Positions 46,191-55,326 of a stretch of 64,000 nucleotides of DNA are shown here, piece by piece. The DNA comes from Pseudomonas versuta. Its GTDB lineage: Bacteria; Pseudomonadota; Gammaproteobacteria; Pseudomonadales; Pseudomonadaceae. Under the pieces are notes generated by a model. The model was given only the letters and a program-made list of their open reading frames with translations. It made no database searches and was not told where the DNA came from. Each line of letters begins with the position of its first letter. The stretch's first letter is position 1. Location of the stretch: assembly GCF_001294575.1 (NCBI RefSeq), contig NZ_CP012676.1, positions 4,668,001 through 4,732,000 of the forward strand, written 5' to 3'. A program made the translations under genes and the position numbers.

Positions 46191-47573
46191 TTAACGCCGA
46201 CGATGACGCCAGGCGCGCCAGCCCACCCCGATGATGATCAGCAATGCCAGTGCGCCAAGGATCACTAGGCTCAAGCTGTTGTAGCTGAACAGTGCTTTTT
46301 CGATACGCACATACCCCGGTTCGGCAAACAGCTCACGCATGGCTGCATTGGCCTGTTTGAGGCTGATGGCCTGGAGCCGTTTGGCCGGGTCGGCAAAGTG
46401 ACCGTTGTCGTAGTCACCCAGCGAAGCCCAGTAATAATCGGCCAGTGCACTGTTGCCCTGGACGGCCCATGCCTGACGGGCAATTGCTGCATTCTTGAGT
46501 CGAGCGAAGACCTGCGGGTCCAGTCCTTCTTTGAGCAGCCGGGCCTTCAGTTGCTCTACAACCTGGCGTGCTTGCGGCACATCGTTGCGTTCCAGATCGG
46601 CGTTGAGACTTAAAAAGCCTACGCCGCCGAACACTTCGCGCTCTGCCCACGGCCCGTAAGACCAGCCGTGCTTGAGCCGCAGCTCGCTGTACAGCGCCCA
46701 CTCCAGATAGTCCCTGAGCAAATCCCAGGTCTCATCGCTTTGGTCTTCAATGACCGGCTCCGGCAACAGCCAGTGCAGTTGCACCGTGTCGCCGACCACG
46801 CCGCGTAGCAGTTCGCGTTCGGGCTCTGCCCTGGCCTCAATCGCTGCCAGAGGCTTGTGTTCACTAGGCTCTACCGGTTTCAGTGAACCGTAGGTGCGCT
46901 CCAGATAGGCCGGGAGCAGGCGGTCAAGATCGCCGACGATGATCAGGGTCATGTTGTTGGGGGCGTACCAGTTCTGGCGCACGGTTTCGAGTTGCTGGCG
47001 CGTCAGGTTCTCTACTTGCGCACGTTCGGTGCATTTGAGGCCCAGCTCAACCGCCAGTTGATTGCTGGCGCTGTGCCCCAGGTCCTGACGGTCCAGCCAG
47101 CGCTGCAAGTGCGAGTAGTGGCCGCCGTCTTCGCGCTCGACCACTTGTTTGGCCACATTGATACGCTGCTCGGTGAGTTGCGTCTGGGTCAGCAGGCTCA
47201 ACAGCAGATCGAGAACCTTGCGCTGGTTTTTGGCCGGGGCTTCGATCACGAATGTGGTGTCGGCATGGCTGGTGAAGGCGTTCCATTCGCCCCCCAGCGC
47301 TTGCATGCGCTGCTCCAGGCCGCCTTCACCGGTGTCGTCGACGCCGCTGAACAACAAGTGCTCCAGCAGGTGCGGCAGTTGTTGATCGGCGCAACTGAAG
47401 TCGTCCAGGCCCACGCCCACCACTAGCCTGATGGCCACATGTCCGCGTTCGCTACCGGGTTTGAGGATCAGTTGCAGGCCGTTGGGCAGCTGGTAGCCCT
47501 CCACGCTGTAACGATCGAGGGCAAAGCTTGGGGCAGTGCCCAGCAGCAGAAAGATGAGCAGCAGGCAACGCAT
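46191..47573 (-). CDS. M16-family zinc peptidase, membrane-anchored
   Basis: A 460-residue protein with a signal peptide (MRCLLLIFLLLGTAPSFA) and the inverted zinc motif HLLEH (about 69-73) with a downstream Glu near EREDGGHY. Two M16 lobes (about 20-215 and 220-420) are followed by one C-terminal membrane helix (LVILGALALLIIIGVGW) and a basic tail (RAWRHRRR). The tail anchor is unusual in secreted M16 peptidases and suggests it stays at the inner membrane facing the periplasm. Start at the ATG 47573. The substrate is unknown. Confidence 0.88.
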   Translation of the reverse strand: MRCLLLIFLLLGTAPSFALDRYSVEGYQLPNGLQLILKPGSERGHVAIRLVVGVGLDDFSCADQQLPHLLEHLLFSGVDDTGEGGLEQRMQALGGEWNAFTSHADTTFVIEAPAKNQRKVLDLLLSLLTQTQLTEQRINVAKQVVEREDGGHYSHLQRWLDRQDLGHSASNQLAVELGLKCTERAQVENLTRQQLETVRQNWYAPNNMTLIIVGDLDRLLPAYLERTYGSLKPVEPSEHKPLAAIEARAEPERELLRGVVGDTVQLHWLLPEPVIEDQSDETWDLLRDYLEWALYSELRLKHGWSYGPWAEREVFGGVGFLSLNADLERNDVPQARQVVEQLKARLLKEGLDPQVFARLKNAAIARQAWAVQGNSALADYYWASLGDYDNGHFADPAKRLQAISLKQANAAMRELFAEPGYVRIEKALFSYNSLSLVILGALALLIIIGVGWRAWRHRRR

Positions 47574-47663
47574 AAAAAATCCCTGAATCCTTGTTGGGGT
47601 GGTGAAGCAGTCGATGCAGGTTAGTCGCTGCTTAAAGACTGACAACATCCCTGCGCGCAACGT

Positions 47664-49322
47664 TCAAGGCGAATGGTTGGTGTCGTCCGCGTCATTCAGT
47701 TGCAGCGCACCGATATCGGCTGTTTCCAGCACCGCATAGGCGCTGCCGCAAAACAGTGAGTTGAGGCGTTTCATATCTGCGATCAGCTCCAGATGCACTG
47801 AACTGGTTTCGATGCTTTGAGTGATTTTGCGTTGCAGACGGTTGACGTGGGCGTGGGCCAGGCGCCGTTCCTGGGCGCGGAAGCGACGTTTTTCGCGAAG
47901 CAGTTGCCGTGCACTTTGCGGGTCGCCATTGAGGAACACGGTCAGCCCCAGACGCAGATTTTCGATCAGCTGGGTTTGCAGGCCCACCAGTTCTTCCAGG
48001 CCCATCTCTGAAAACGAGCGGCGCTGGGAGGTTTTCTGCAGCTGGACTTTACGCAGCATGCGTTCGATCAGGTCGCTGGCGAGTTTGAGGTTGATGGCCA
48101 GCTCGATAATTTCTGCCCAGCGGCGACTGTCCTGCTCGCTCAAGTCTTCGCGTGGCATTTGTGCCAGGTAGAGTTTGACCGCGCTGTACAGCACTTCGAC
48201 CTCATCACTCAGGGTGCGCATCTGCTGGGTGACGGCCGTTTGCTTGCCGCGCAGAACGTCGAGCATGTTGACCAGCATGGTGTCGATCAGGTCGCCAATA
48301 CGCAGGGTTTCGCGCACGGCGTTGGTCAGTGCCAGGCTCGGTGTGTCGAGCGCAGCGGGATCGAGATGGCGCGGCTTGATCACGCCGCTGGCTTGCTCGC
48401 GTTCAGGCAGTAGCCAGGCGCAAAGCCGCGCCATCAGGCCTACGGTCGGCAACATCAAGAAGCAGCGCACGGTGTTGTAGAGCAAGTGAAAACCGATGAC
48501 CAGTTCCTGTGCGCTGTAGTTGAGGCTGTCCATCCAGGCCACGAGCGGATCGAGCACGGGCATGATCAGCAGCAGTCCGATCAACTTGTACAGCAGGCTG
48601 CCCAGCGCCACCTGACGCCCGGAGGTGTTCTGCATGTTGGTACTGATGAGCGCCAGCACGCCGCTGCCGATATTGGCGCCGATCACCAGGCCAATGGCGA
48701 CGTGCAGACTGATAACCCCGGCACCGGCCAGGGTTGCGGTCAGCAGCACGGCGGCCAGGCTGGAGTAGGACACCATCGCGAACAGCGCACCCACCAGGGC
48801 ATCGAGCAGCAGGTCGCCGGTCAGCGAGGCAAAAATTACCTTTACGCCCTGGGCATGGGTGATGGGGCCGGCGGCTTCGACGATCAGTTGCAGGGCCAGA
48901 ATAATCAGGCCCAGGCCAATCCCGACGCGGCCCAGTTGTCCGGCACGGGTTTGCTTGCGCGAAAGAAAGAAGATCACACCCAGAAAAATCAGCAGCGGCG
49001 AGAGCCATGACAGGTCGAAGGTCAGCACCCGCGCCATCAAGGCCGTACCGACATCGGCGCCGAGCATGGTTGCCAGTGCAGGCGTGAGCGTCATCAACCC
49101 CTGGCCGACAAATGAAGTGACCAGCATTGCGGTGGCGTTACTGCTCTGCACCATGGCCGTGACCACAATACCGGCGACAAAGGCCAGCATGCGCTTGGAC
49201 ACGTTTTGCCCGATGACATGACGCAGGTTTGTGCCGTAGACCCGCAAGATGCCGGTTCGCACGATATGCGTGCCCCAAATCAACAAGGTCACGGCGGAAA
49301 GCAGATTAAGCAGGGTCAGCAT
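47664..49322 (-). CDS. Na/Pi cotransporter-family protein with PhoU-like tail
   Basis: A 552-residue protein with two repeats of the Na/Pi cotransporter domain (about 1-310), each with a QSSNATA or SYSSLAAV-type motif, and a helical PhoU-like C-terminal domain (about 350-545). This is the NptA/YjbB type, which in E. coli exports phosphate. The start at the ATG 49322 is supported by family length; a frame beginning at 49451 is not. The phoBR genes lie 3 kb away, though no Pho box was seen next to this gene. Confidence 0.88.
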   Translation of the reverse strand: MLTLLNLLSAVTLLIWGTHIVRTGILRVYGTNLRHVIGQNVSKRMLAFVAGIVVTAMVQSSNATAMLVTSFVGQGLMTLTPALATMLGADVGTALMARVLTFDLSWLSPLLIFLGVIFFLSRKQTRAGQLGRVGIGLGLIILALQLIVEAAGPITHAQGVKVIFASLTGDLLLDALVGALFAMVSYSSLAAVLLTATLAGAGVISLHVAIGLVIGANIGSGVLALISTNMQNTSGRQVALGSLLYKLIGLLLIMPVLDPLVAWMDSLNYSAQELVIGFHLLYNTVRCFLMLPTVGLMARLCAWLLPEREQASGVIKPRHLDPAALDTPSLALTNAVRETLRIGDLIDTMLVNMLDVLRGKQTAVTQQMRTLSDEVEVLYSAVKLYLAQMPREDLSEQDSRRWAEIIELAINLKLASDLIERMLRKVQLQKTSQRRSFSEMGLEELVGLQTQLIENLRLGLTVFLNGDPQSARQLLREKRRFRAQERRLAHAHVNRLQRKITQSIETSSVHLELIADMKRLNSLFCGSAYAVLETADIGALQLNDADDTNHSP

Positions 49323-49478
49323 GCTGGCTCCCTGTAAAGGATGTACCGAAGGATCAAATAGCTGCGGACCATTCCTACAGACGTTTCTTAAGCTGTAGTC
49401 GGCAATTGAGCTGAGCGCCAGCATCGCATAGCTCGCGAGGTCTTGAAACATTTCTGCAACATTTGCACAGTCCAGGCA

Positions 49479-49565
49479 CCTGTAGGAGCTGGTTGGCCAG
49501 CGATGGCATCACTTCGGTCTTGTGGATAAACCGGGATGAATCTATCGCTGGCTAGCCAGTTCGCC
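49479..49565. repeat. REP-type palindrome (AGCTGGCTTGCCAGCGAT family)
   Basis: Arms TGTAGGAGCTGGTTGGCCAG and TCGCTGGCTAGCCAGTTCGC flank a longer spacer. It lies between the two same-strand genes for the citrate and Na/Pi transporters. Confidence 0.75.
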
Positions 49566-49570
49566 CACGG

Positions 49571-50878
49571 TCAGAGGCTGCTGTACAGCGGGAATGTGCC
49601 CAGCAGCAGTGCCGCCAGCATGATGCACAGGCATACCAGCACCGCCCATTTGAGGGTGAAGCGCTGGTGGTCACCGAATTCGATACCGGCCAGTGCTACC
49701 AGCAGGTAGGTGGAGGGCACCAGCGGGCTGAGCAAGTGAACCGGCTGGCCAACGATCGAGGCGCGGGCCATTTCGGCGGCCGTAATCCCGTAGTGGCTGG
49801 CGGCTTCGGCCAGCACCGGCAAGACGCCGTAGTAGAACGCATCGTTGGACATGAAGAAGGTGAACGGCATGCTCACCAGTGCAGTAATCACTGCCAGATA
49901 AGGCCCGAGTGCCGGCGGGATCACGGCCAGCAGGCTTTTGGACATGGCATCGACCATGCCGGTGCCCGACAGGATGCCGGTGAAAATACCCGCGGCAAAA
50001 ATCAGCCCGACCACCGCCAGTACGCTGCCGGCATGGGCCGCGACGCGATCCTTTTGCTGTTGCAGGCATGGGTAGTTGACGATCATCGCGATGCTGAACG
50101 CGACCATGAACAGTACTGGCAAAGGCAGCAATCCGCCGATCAGGGCGACCATCAACAGCAGGGTCAATGCCCCGTTGAACCAGATCAGTTTTGGCCGGCG
50201 GGCGTCCGGGAACTGCGAAACGCTGATTTCGCTGTGATCAATTTCGTCGCCTTGCAGGTGCAACTCGCCCAGGCGTGCCCGCTCACGCAGGCCATAGAAC
50301 CAGGCAATCGCCAGGATGGCTGCGCAGCCTGCCAGCATCGCCGGGATCATGGGTACGAAGATGTCCGAAGGGTCGACATGCAAGGCGCTGGCGGCACGGG
50401 CAGTGGGGCCGCCCCAGGGGGTCATGTTCATCACGCCACCGGCCAGAATGATCAGGCCGGCCATGATCCGCGGGCTCATGCCAATACGCTTGTAGAGCGG
50501 CAGCATGGCGGCAACGCAAATCATGTAGGTGGTTGCGCCGTCGCCATCCAGTGAGACCACCAGGGCCAGCACCGCGGTGCCTACAGAGATCTTCAGCGGG
50601 TCGCCTTTGACCAGCTTGAGGATCTTGCGTACGGCCGGGTCAAACAGCCCGGAGTCGATCATCAGGGCAAAGTAGAGGATGGCAAACATCAGCATCACCC
50701 CGGTGGGGGCGAGTTTGGTGATGCCTTCGAGCATCATTGGGCCGATCTTCGGTGCAAAGCCGCCAAATACAGCGAACAGGATGGGTACCAGGATCAGGGC
50801 AATCAGCGCAGACAGGCGCTTGGTCATGATCAGGTACATGAATGTAATGACCATGGCAAAGCCAAGGAAGGTCAGCAT
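49571..50878 (-). CDS. Citrate-metal:H+ symporter (CitMHS family)
   Basis: A 435-residue inner-membrane transporter with about twelve helices, the CitMHS family of citrate or Mg-citrate importers. Family signs are VSLDGDGATTYMI (about 113-125), MNMTPWGGPTARA (about 153-165) and SPLVPSTYLLV near the end. I start it at the ATG 50878 because GGTGA is 5 bases upstream; a GTG at 50887 would add three residues. It stands alone. Confidence 0.88.
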   Translation of the reverse strand: MLTFLGFAMVITFMYLIMTKRLSALIALILVPILFAVFGGFAPKIGPMMLEGITKLAPTGVMLMFAILYFALMIDSGLFDPAVRKILKLVKGDPLKISVGTAVLALVVSLDGDGATTYMICVAAMLPLYKRIGMSPRIMAGLIILAGGVMNMTPWGGPTARAASALHVDPSDIFVPMIPAMLAGCAAILAIAWFYGLRERARLGELHLQGDEIDHSEISVSQFPDARRPKLIWFNGALTLLLMVALIGGLLPLPVLFMVAFSIAMIVNYPCLQQQKDRVAAHAGSVLAVVGLIFAAGIFTGILSGTGMVDAMSKSLLAVIPPALGPYLAVITALVSMPFTFFMSNDAFYYGVLPVLAEAASHYGITAAEMARASIVGQPVHLLSPLVPSTYLLVALAGIEFGDHQRFTLKWAVLVCLCIMLAALLLGTFPLYSSL

Positions 50879-51032
50879 AAAAGTCACCGTTGTTATTGTT
50901 GTTTAGTGGGCGCTGACAGCCATTGGGGGGCTGGTCAGGCCGGCCGGTCTATTGCCGGGGGTGACGGGATGCTAGAGGGGAATTCTTTCAGCCAGCTGTC
51001 GCCGGGGGAATATTCTGTGGCGGGGACCTGAT

Positions 51033-51069
51033 CCTGTAGGAGCGAGCTCTCAAAGCTCGCTCCTACAGG
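51033..51069. repeat. Compact perfect REP hairpin
   Basis: A 16-bp perfect stem CCTGTAGGAGCGAGCT / AGCTCGCTCCTACAGG with a 5-base loop. It is the cleanest copy of the TAGGAGCGAGC family here, 18 bp after the CNNM-gene stop. Confidence 0.9.
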
Positions 51070-51086
51070 GAGAGGTGTTGCAGGTA

Positions 51087-52427
51087 TCAATCCAGCTTGA
51101 GGACTTTGGCCAGGACGATTTTTGGGCCTTTCATCTTTTTGATGATGATGCGCAGGCCTTCAACTTCCAGCTTCTCTTCTTCTTCCGGCACCCGCTTGAG
51201 GGTGTCGTAGATCAGGCCGGCGATGGTCTCGGCTTCGATGTGGTCAAGGTCAACACCCAGCAGGCGCTCGATCTTGAACAGTGGCGTGTCGCCGCGCACC
51301 AGCAGTTTGCCGGGCTGGTACGACAGAATGCCGCGCTCGGCCTTGCGGTGTTCGTCCTGGATATCGCCAACCAGCACTTCCAGCACGTCTTCCATGGTCA
51401 GGTAGCCCACCACCTTGCCGTCCGCTTCTTCCACCAGGGCAAAGTGCGCGCCGCCCTTGCGGAACCGCTCCAGCAGCTGCGACAGCGGCATGTGGCGCGA
51501 TACACGCTCCAACGGCCGGGTCAGTTCTTCCAGGTTGAAGGTTTCGGGCAAGTGCTCAAGGTCGGCCAGCTCCAGCAGCAGGTCCTTGATATGCAGCAGC
51601 CCCAGGAACGTATTGCTCTCGGCGTCGTAGACCGGGTAGCGGCTGAATTTGTGGCGACGGAACAGCGCCAGGATCTCCTTCAGCGGGGCCTTGGAGTCCA
51701 GCGTCACCAGGTCTTCGCGCGAGTTGGCCCAGTCGACCACCTCCAGCTCGCCCATCTCGACAGCCGAAGCCAGTACACGCATGCCCTGGTCGCTCGGGTC
51801 CTGACCGCGGCTGGAGTGCAGGATCAGTTTGAGTTCTTCACGGCTGTAGGCGTGATCGTGATGAGCGCCGGGTTCACCTTGGCCGGCAATCCGCAAAATG
51901 GCATTGGCGCTGGCGTTGAGCAGGTAGATCGCCGGGTACATGGCCCAGTAAAACAGGTACAGCGGCACGGCCGTCCACAGCGACAGCGCTTCGGGTTTTC
52001 GTATGGCCCACGATTTTGGAGCCAGTTCGCCGACCACAATGTGCAGGTAGGAAATGATGAAGAAGGCGGCAAAGAACGACACGCCCTTGATCACTTCGGG
52101 CGACTCGACGCCCATGGCGCCCAGTACCGGCTCCAGGATGTGGGCGAACGCCGGTTCGCCGACCCAGCCCAGCCCCAGCGACGCCAGGGTGATACCCAGC
52201 TGGCAGGCCGAAAGGTAAGCGTCGAGCTGGTTGTGGACGGTGCGCAGGATTTGTCCGCGCCAGCCGTTCACGTCTGCGATGGCCTCGACCCGGGTCGAGC
52301 GCAGTTTGACCATGGCAAATTCCGCCGCAACGAAGAAGCCGTTGAGCAAAACCAGGATCAGTGCAAAAAGAATCATGCCGAAGTCGGCGAAGAGTGTGGC
52401 GAGGGTCAAGCCAGGGGAAGGGTCCAT
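51087..52427 (-). CDS. CNNM/CBS-domain transporter-like protein (hemolysin family)
   Basis: A 446-residue protein with a CNNM (DUF21) membrane domain of four helices (about 10-200, NGFFVAAEFAMVKLR, GELAPKSWAIR), a CBS pair (about 225-350) and a CorC/HlyC C-terminal domain (about 365-445). The family is linked to Mg or Co efflux and is often misnamed hemolysin. It lies immediately downstream of phoR on the same strand, as in many pseudomonads, with a 123-bp gap. Confidence 0.9.
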   Translation of the reverse strand: MDPSPGLTLATLFADFGMILFALILVLLNGFFVAAEFAMVKLRSTRVEAIADVNGWRGQILRTVHNQLDAYLSACQLGITLASLGLGWVGEPAFAHILEPVLGAMGVESPEVIKGVSFFAAFFIISYLHIVVGELAPKSWAIRKPEALSLWTAVPLYLFYWAMYPAIYLLNASANAILRIAGQGEPGAHHDHAYSREELKLILHSSRGQDPSDQGMRVLASAVEMGELEVVDWANSREDLVTLDSKAPLKEILALFRRHKFSRYPVYDAESNTFLGLLHIKDLLLELADLEHLPETFNLEELTRPLERVSRHMPLSQLLERFRKGGAHFALVEEADGKVVGYLTMEDVLEVLVGDIQDEHRKAERGILSYQPGKLLVRGDTPLFKIERLLGVDLDHIEAETIAGLIYDTLKRVPEEEEKLEVEGLRIIIKKMKGPKIVLAKVLKLD

Positions 52428-52550
52428 GATGGAGTTTTAATGGTTCCGTTGTTTCAAAAAATGGGAGAAGTTCGCGCCTGACAGGCAGGCTGACGCCGAG
52501 CAATGTAGCGGCTGAGAAGGCCCTTGCCTAGTGGGTAAAGGCCATGGCGG

Positions 52551-53873
52551 CTAGTCGGTCGTTGTAGACAGGCCGGGTTTTGACACCTGTGCCGGGGCGA
52601 AATGGCAGGTGAAAGTACTGCCATGGCCCAGCACGCTGCTGATTTCCAGGCGTGCGCGATGGCGTAGCAGTACATGCTTGACGATGGCCAGCCCCAGACC
52701 GGTGCCGCCGGTGCTGGCGTTGCGGCTGGAGTCCACGCGGTAGAAGCGTTCGGTCAGGCGCGGCAGGTGTTTGTTGTCGATGCCCACGCCCGAGTCCTGC
52801 ACGCTAAGGTGCGCGCCCGCAGCGTCGGCCCACCAGCGGATCCGCACACTGCCGCCATCGGGGGTGTATTTGACGGCGTTGAATATCAGATTGGAAAACG
52901 CGCTGCGCAGCTCGGCTTCGCTGCCCTTGAGCGCCGCATCGGCCTCGATTTCCAGGCTGATGGTCTGGTTGCGTTGCCCGGACAACGCCTGGGCATCGCC
53001 CTTGATCGAGCGCAGCAGGGTATCGATGGCCACCGGCTGGTTGTCCGAGGGGTAATCCGTGGCTTCCAGCTTGGCCAGCAACAGCAGGTCATTGAGCAAG
53101 GTCTGCATGCGCTCGCCCTGTTGCTGCATTTGCGAAAGCGGCCGCTTCCAGCGCGGGTTCACCTCATCGACATTATCGAGCAAGGTTTCCAGGTAGCCGC
53201 AGATCACCGTTAACGGGGTGCGCAGTTCATGGGAGACGTTGGCAATAAAGTCTTTGCGCATTTGTTCGAGCTGGTGCAGCCGGGTGACATCGCGCACCAG
53301 CATCAGATGTTCATTGTTGCCATAGCGGGTGATGTAGAGCTGGATGCGCAGGTGATCGTTGATCGGCGAGGGGATATCCAGCGGCTCGGCGTAGTTGCCC
53401 TGCTCGAAATATTCCTTGAAGCGCGGGTGGCGCACCAGGTTGCTGACCGGCTGGCCGCCGTCCTGAGGCGTTTTAAGGCCCAGCAAGGTCTCTGCGGCGC
53501 GGTTCCACCACTCCAGGTTGCCTTCGCTGTCGAGCATGATCACAGCGTCCTTGAGGGCCGCCGTAGACTCTTGCACGCGATCGATAACTGCCTGCAGACG
53601 CCCGCGTGCCCGCTGGTCGCGACGTTGCAGGTGGTAAATGCTGTCAAACACATCGCCCCATAAGCCATAGCCGTCGGGTGGTGCCTCTTCGGGTTTGTGC
53701 TGGCGCAACCATTCGTGCAGACGCAGCAACTGCTTGAGGGTCCAGCCCAGATAGAACGCCAGGCCGATTGCCATGCTCCAGCCGTAATAACCACTGATCA
53801 GCCCGACCAGCAGGCAGCCGGTGACCAGAAGCAGCAAATGACGAATCAGAGTGCCATGCCAATTTTGATTCAA
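52551..53873 (-). CDS. phoR: Phosphate regulon sensor kinase PhoR
   Basis: Membrane kinase that phosphorylates PhoB when phosphate is scarce. The 440-residue protein has one or two N-terminal helices (about 10-50), a short linker, a PAS domain (about 95-195), the H-box VSHELRTPLT (His about 213) and an ATPase domain with NLIFNAVKYT, DSGVGI and TGLGLAIVKH. I choose a TTG start at 53873 (MNQNWHGT), as usual in pseudomonads; GTG at 53879 is possible. It follows phoB on the same strand. Confidence 0.94.
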   Translation of the reverse strand: MNQNWHGTLIRHLLLLVTGCLLVGLISGYYGWSMAIGLAFYLGWTLKQLLRLHEWLRQHKPEEAPPDGYGLWGDVFDSIYHLQRRDQRARGRLQAVIDRVQESTAALKDAVIMLDSEGNLEWWNRAAETLLGLKTPQDGGQPVSNLVRHPRFKEYFEQGNYAEPLDIPSPINDHLRIQLYITRYGNNEHLMLVRDVTRLHQLEQMRKDFIANVSHELRTPLTVICGYLETLLDNVDEVNPRWKRPLSQMQQQGERMQTLLNDLLLLAKLEATDYPSDNQPVAIDTLLRSIKGDAQALSGQRNQTISLEIEADAALKGSEAELRSAFSNLIFNAVKYTPDGGSVRIRWWADAAGAHLSVQDSGVGIDNKHLPRLTERFYRVDSSRNASTGGTGLGLAIVKHVLLRHRARLEISSVLGHGSTFTCHFAPAQVSKPGLSTTTD

Positions 53874-53894
53874 GATCACAAGTCCAGTTGTGAG

Positions 53895-53929
53895 CTGCAA
53901 GCCTCAAGTTACAAGCGTCAAGCCAGGAG
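53895..53929. repeat. Heptad tandem repeats between phoB and phoR
   Basis: Five consecutive 7-bp units: CTGCAAG, CCTCAAG, TTACAAG, CGTCAAG, CCAGGAG. The last four bases CAAG are kept in four units while the first three vary. This is not the REP family. The array is within the 105-bp phoB-phoR gap. Confidence 0.75.
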
Positions 53930-53978
53930 CCAGACAGCTCCGGACCTTCAGGTTGCAGGTGAGAACGTGCTGCTGCTT

Positions 53979-54671
53979 TTAAGCTTTGGTCGAAAACCGG
54001 TAGCCGGTGCCGCGCACGGTTTGTACCAGATTTTCGTAAGCCTCGCCGAGGGCTTTGCGCAGCCGGCGAATGTGAACGTCCACGGTGCGCTCTTCCACAT
54101 ACACGTTGCCGCCCCACACCTGATCGAGCAATTGGCCGCGGGTGTAGGCACGTTCCTGATGGGTCATGAAGAACTGCAACAGGCGGTATTCGGTAGGGCC
54201 CATTTCTGCCGGGGTGCCGTCGATGGTTACGCGGTGGCTGATGGGGTCGAGCAGCAAGCCGCCAATTTCAATCGGTGACTCACTGTCGGCAGGTCCGGCA
54301 CGGCGCAGTACGGCTTTGAGGCGGGCCACCAGTTCACGGGGTGAAAATGGCTTGGTGATGTAATCGTCAGCGCCGACTTCCAGGCCCTGGATTTTGTTGT
54401 CCTCTTCGCCTTTGGCCGTAAGCATGATGATCGGGATGTCACCGGTCAGCTCTTCGCGCTTGAGACGGCGGGCCAGTTCAATGCCGGAAGTACCGCCGGG
54501 CAGCATCCAGTCGAGCAGGATCAGGTCCGGTTTGCGGTCAACGATGATGGCATGAGCGTCCTGGGCATTATCGGCTTCAAGGCAGTCGTAGCCTGCCATT
54601 TCCAAGGCTACCGCGATCATTTCGCGGATCGGTGCCTCGTCATCAACGATCAAAATGCTCCTGCCAACCAT
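53979..54671 (-). CDS. phoB: Phosphate regulon response regulator PhoB
   Basis: OmpR-family regulator that binds Pho boxes. The 230-residue protein has a receiver domain with acidic pocket DDE (10-12), phospho-acceptor D54 in LLDWMLPGG and K in [10 protein letters not shown], and a winged-helix effector (about 130-228, [26 protein letters not shown]). Length is normal. A Pho-box-like site lies 54-71 bp upstream, consistent with autoregulation. Confidence 0.97.
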   Translation of the reverse strand: MVGRSILIVDDEAPIREMIAVALEMAGYDCLEADNAQDAHAIIVDRKPDLILLDWMLPGGTSGIELARRLKREELTGDIPIIMLTAKGEEDNKIQGLEVGADDYITKPFSPRELVARLKAVLRRAGPADSESPIEIGGLLLDPISHRVTIDGTPAEMGPTEYRLLQFFMTHQERAYTRGQLLDQVWGGNVYVEERTVDVHIRRLRKALGEAYENLVQTVRGTGYRFSTKA

Positions 54672-54724
54672 GCCGTGCTCCTCATGTCATTTAACTGTCT
54701 TGTGGCGCATTAGATAACGGAATT

Positions 54725-54742
54725 ATTGCAGTCGTGTGACAG
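54725..54742 (-). promoter_or_regulatory. Candidate Pho box upstream of phoB
   Basis: On the minus strand CTGTCAC-ACGA-CTGCAAT gives two 7-bp direct repeats at an 11-bp period, matching the Pho box (CTGTCAT-n4-CTGTCAT) at 6 and 5 of 7 positions. It is correctly placed upstream of phoB. Confidence 0.6.
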
Positions 54743-54822
54743 CCCTGAGTGTGGACCACGGGATGCAGGTTACTGAACTAAGCTTTGAGTTCAAATCGTA
54801 CAACCACAAAAGGACGATTCCG

Positions 54823-55203
54823 ATGATTCGCAGCTCTTTTTCCCTGAAAGCTTTAGTGGTCGCTGCTGCATTGGCCCTCCCCGGACTGGCATTTGCCGCG
54901 GACCCGGCGATGGCCAAAGAGGGCATGTTGGTCGACCACAAAGGCATGACGCTCTACACCTTCGCCAAGGATGCGGGCGGCAAATCGATGTGCAACGACA
55001 AATGCGCAGCCAACTGGCCGCCACTGATGGTCGAGGGCAAACATAACAATATGGGCAAGTGGACCATGATCAAACGTGATGACGGCACCCAGCAATGGGC
55101 CTATGACGGCAAGCCGCTGTACACCTTTGTCATGGACAAGAAAGCCGGAGACGCTACGGGCGACGGCAAAATGGACGGCGCATGGAAAGTAGCCAAGCCC
55201 TGA
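54823..55203 (+). CDS. Exported repeat protein of COG4315 type
   Basis: A 126-residue precursor with a signal peptide ending AFAADP and two copies of a small beta unit (PF03640 type, secreted repeat of unknown function). The copies are MLVDHKGMTLYTFAKDAGGKSMC and QWAYDGKPLYTFVMDKKAGD (quoted in part), with Cys in MCNDKCAANWPPL likely forming a disulfide. Family members are periplasmic and of unknown role. The ATG at 54823 follows a weak AGGA site. Confidence 0.85.
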   Translation: MIRSSFSLKALVVAAALALPGLAFAADPAMAKEGMLVDHKGMTLYTFAKDAGGKSMCNDKCAANWPPLMVEGKHNNMGKWTMIKRDDGTQQWAYDGKPLYTFVMDKKAGDATGDGKMDGAWKVAKP

Positions 55204-55217
55204 CCGGCATACCGCCC

Positions 55218-55263
55218 CCCTGTAGGAGCGAGCTTGCTCGCGAGCCAGCTCGCTCCTACAGGG
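55218..55263. repeat. REP-type palindrome (TAGGAGCGAGC family)
   Basis: Arms CCCTGTAGGAGCGAGCT and AGCTCGCTCCTACAGGG pair perfectly over 17 bp around TGCTCGCGAGCC, just before the bidirectional terminator. Confidence 0.88.
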
Positions 55264-55272
55264 TGTTTTCAG

Positions 55273-55319
55273 CCATAAAAAAACCTCGCTTCCTTGACAG
55301 GAGGCGAGGTTTTTTATGG
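55273..55319. terminator. Bidirectional terminator between exported protein and spuH
   Basis: Arms CCATAAAAAAACCTCGC and GCGAGGTTTTTTATGG (16 bp apart from one extra A) flank a short loop. A-run and T-run on the two sides make it work both ways. Confidence 0.92.
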
Positions 55320-55326
55320 TGCTGTC

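Noticed and set aside
53895..53929. CRISPR-like array
   Set aside because: Units are only 7 bp with no spacers; no cas genes are present in the window.
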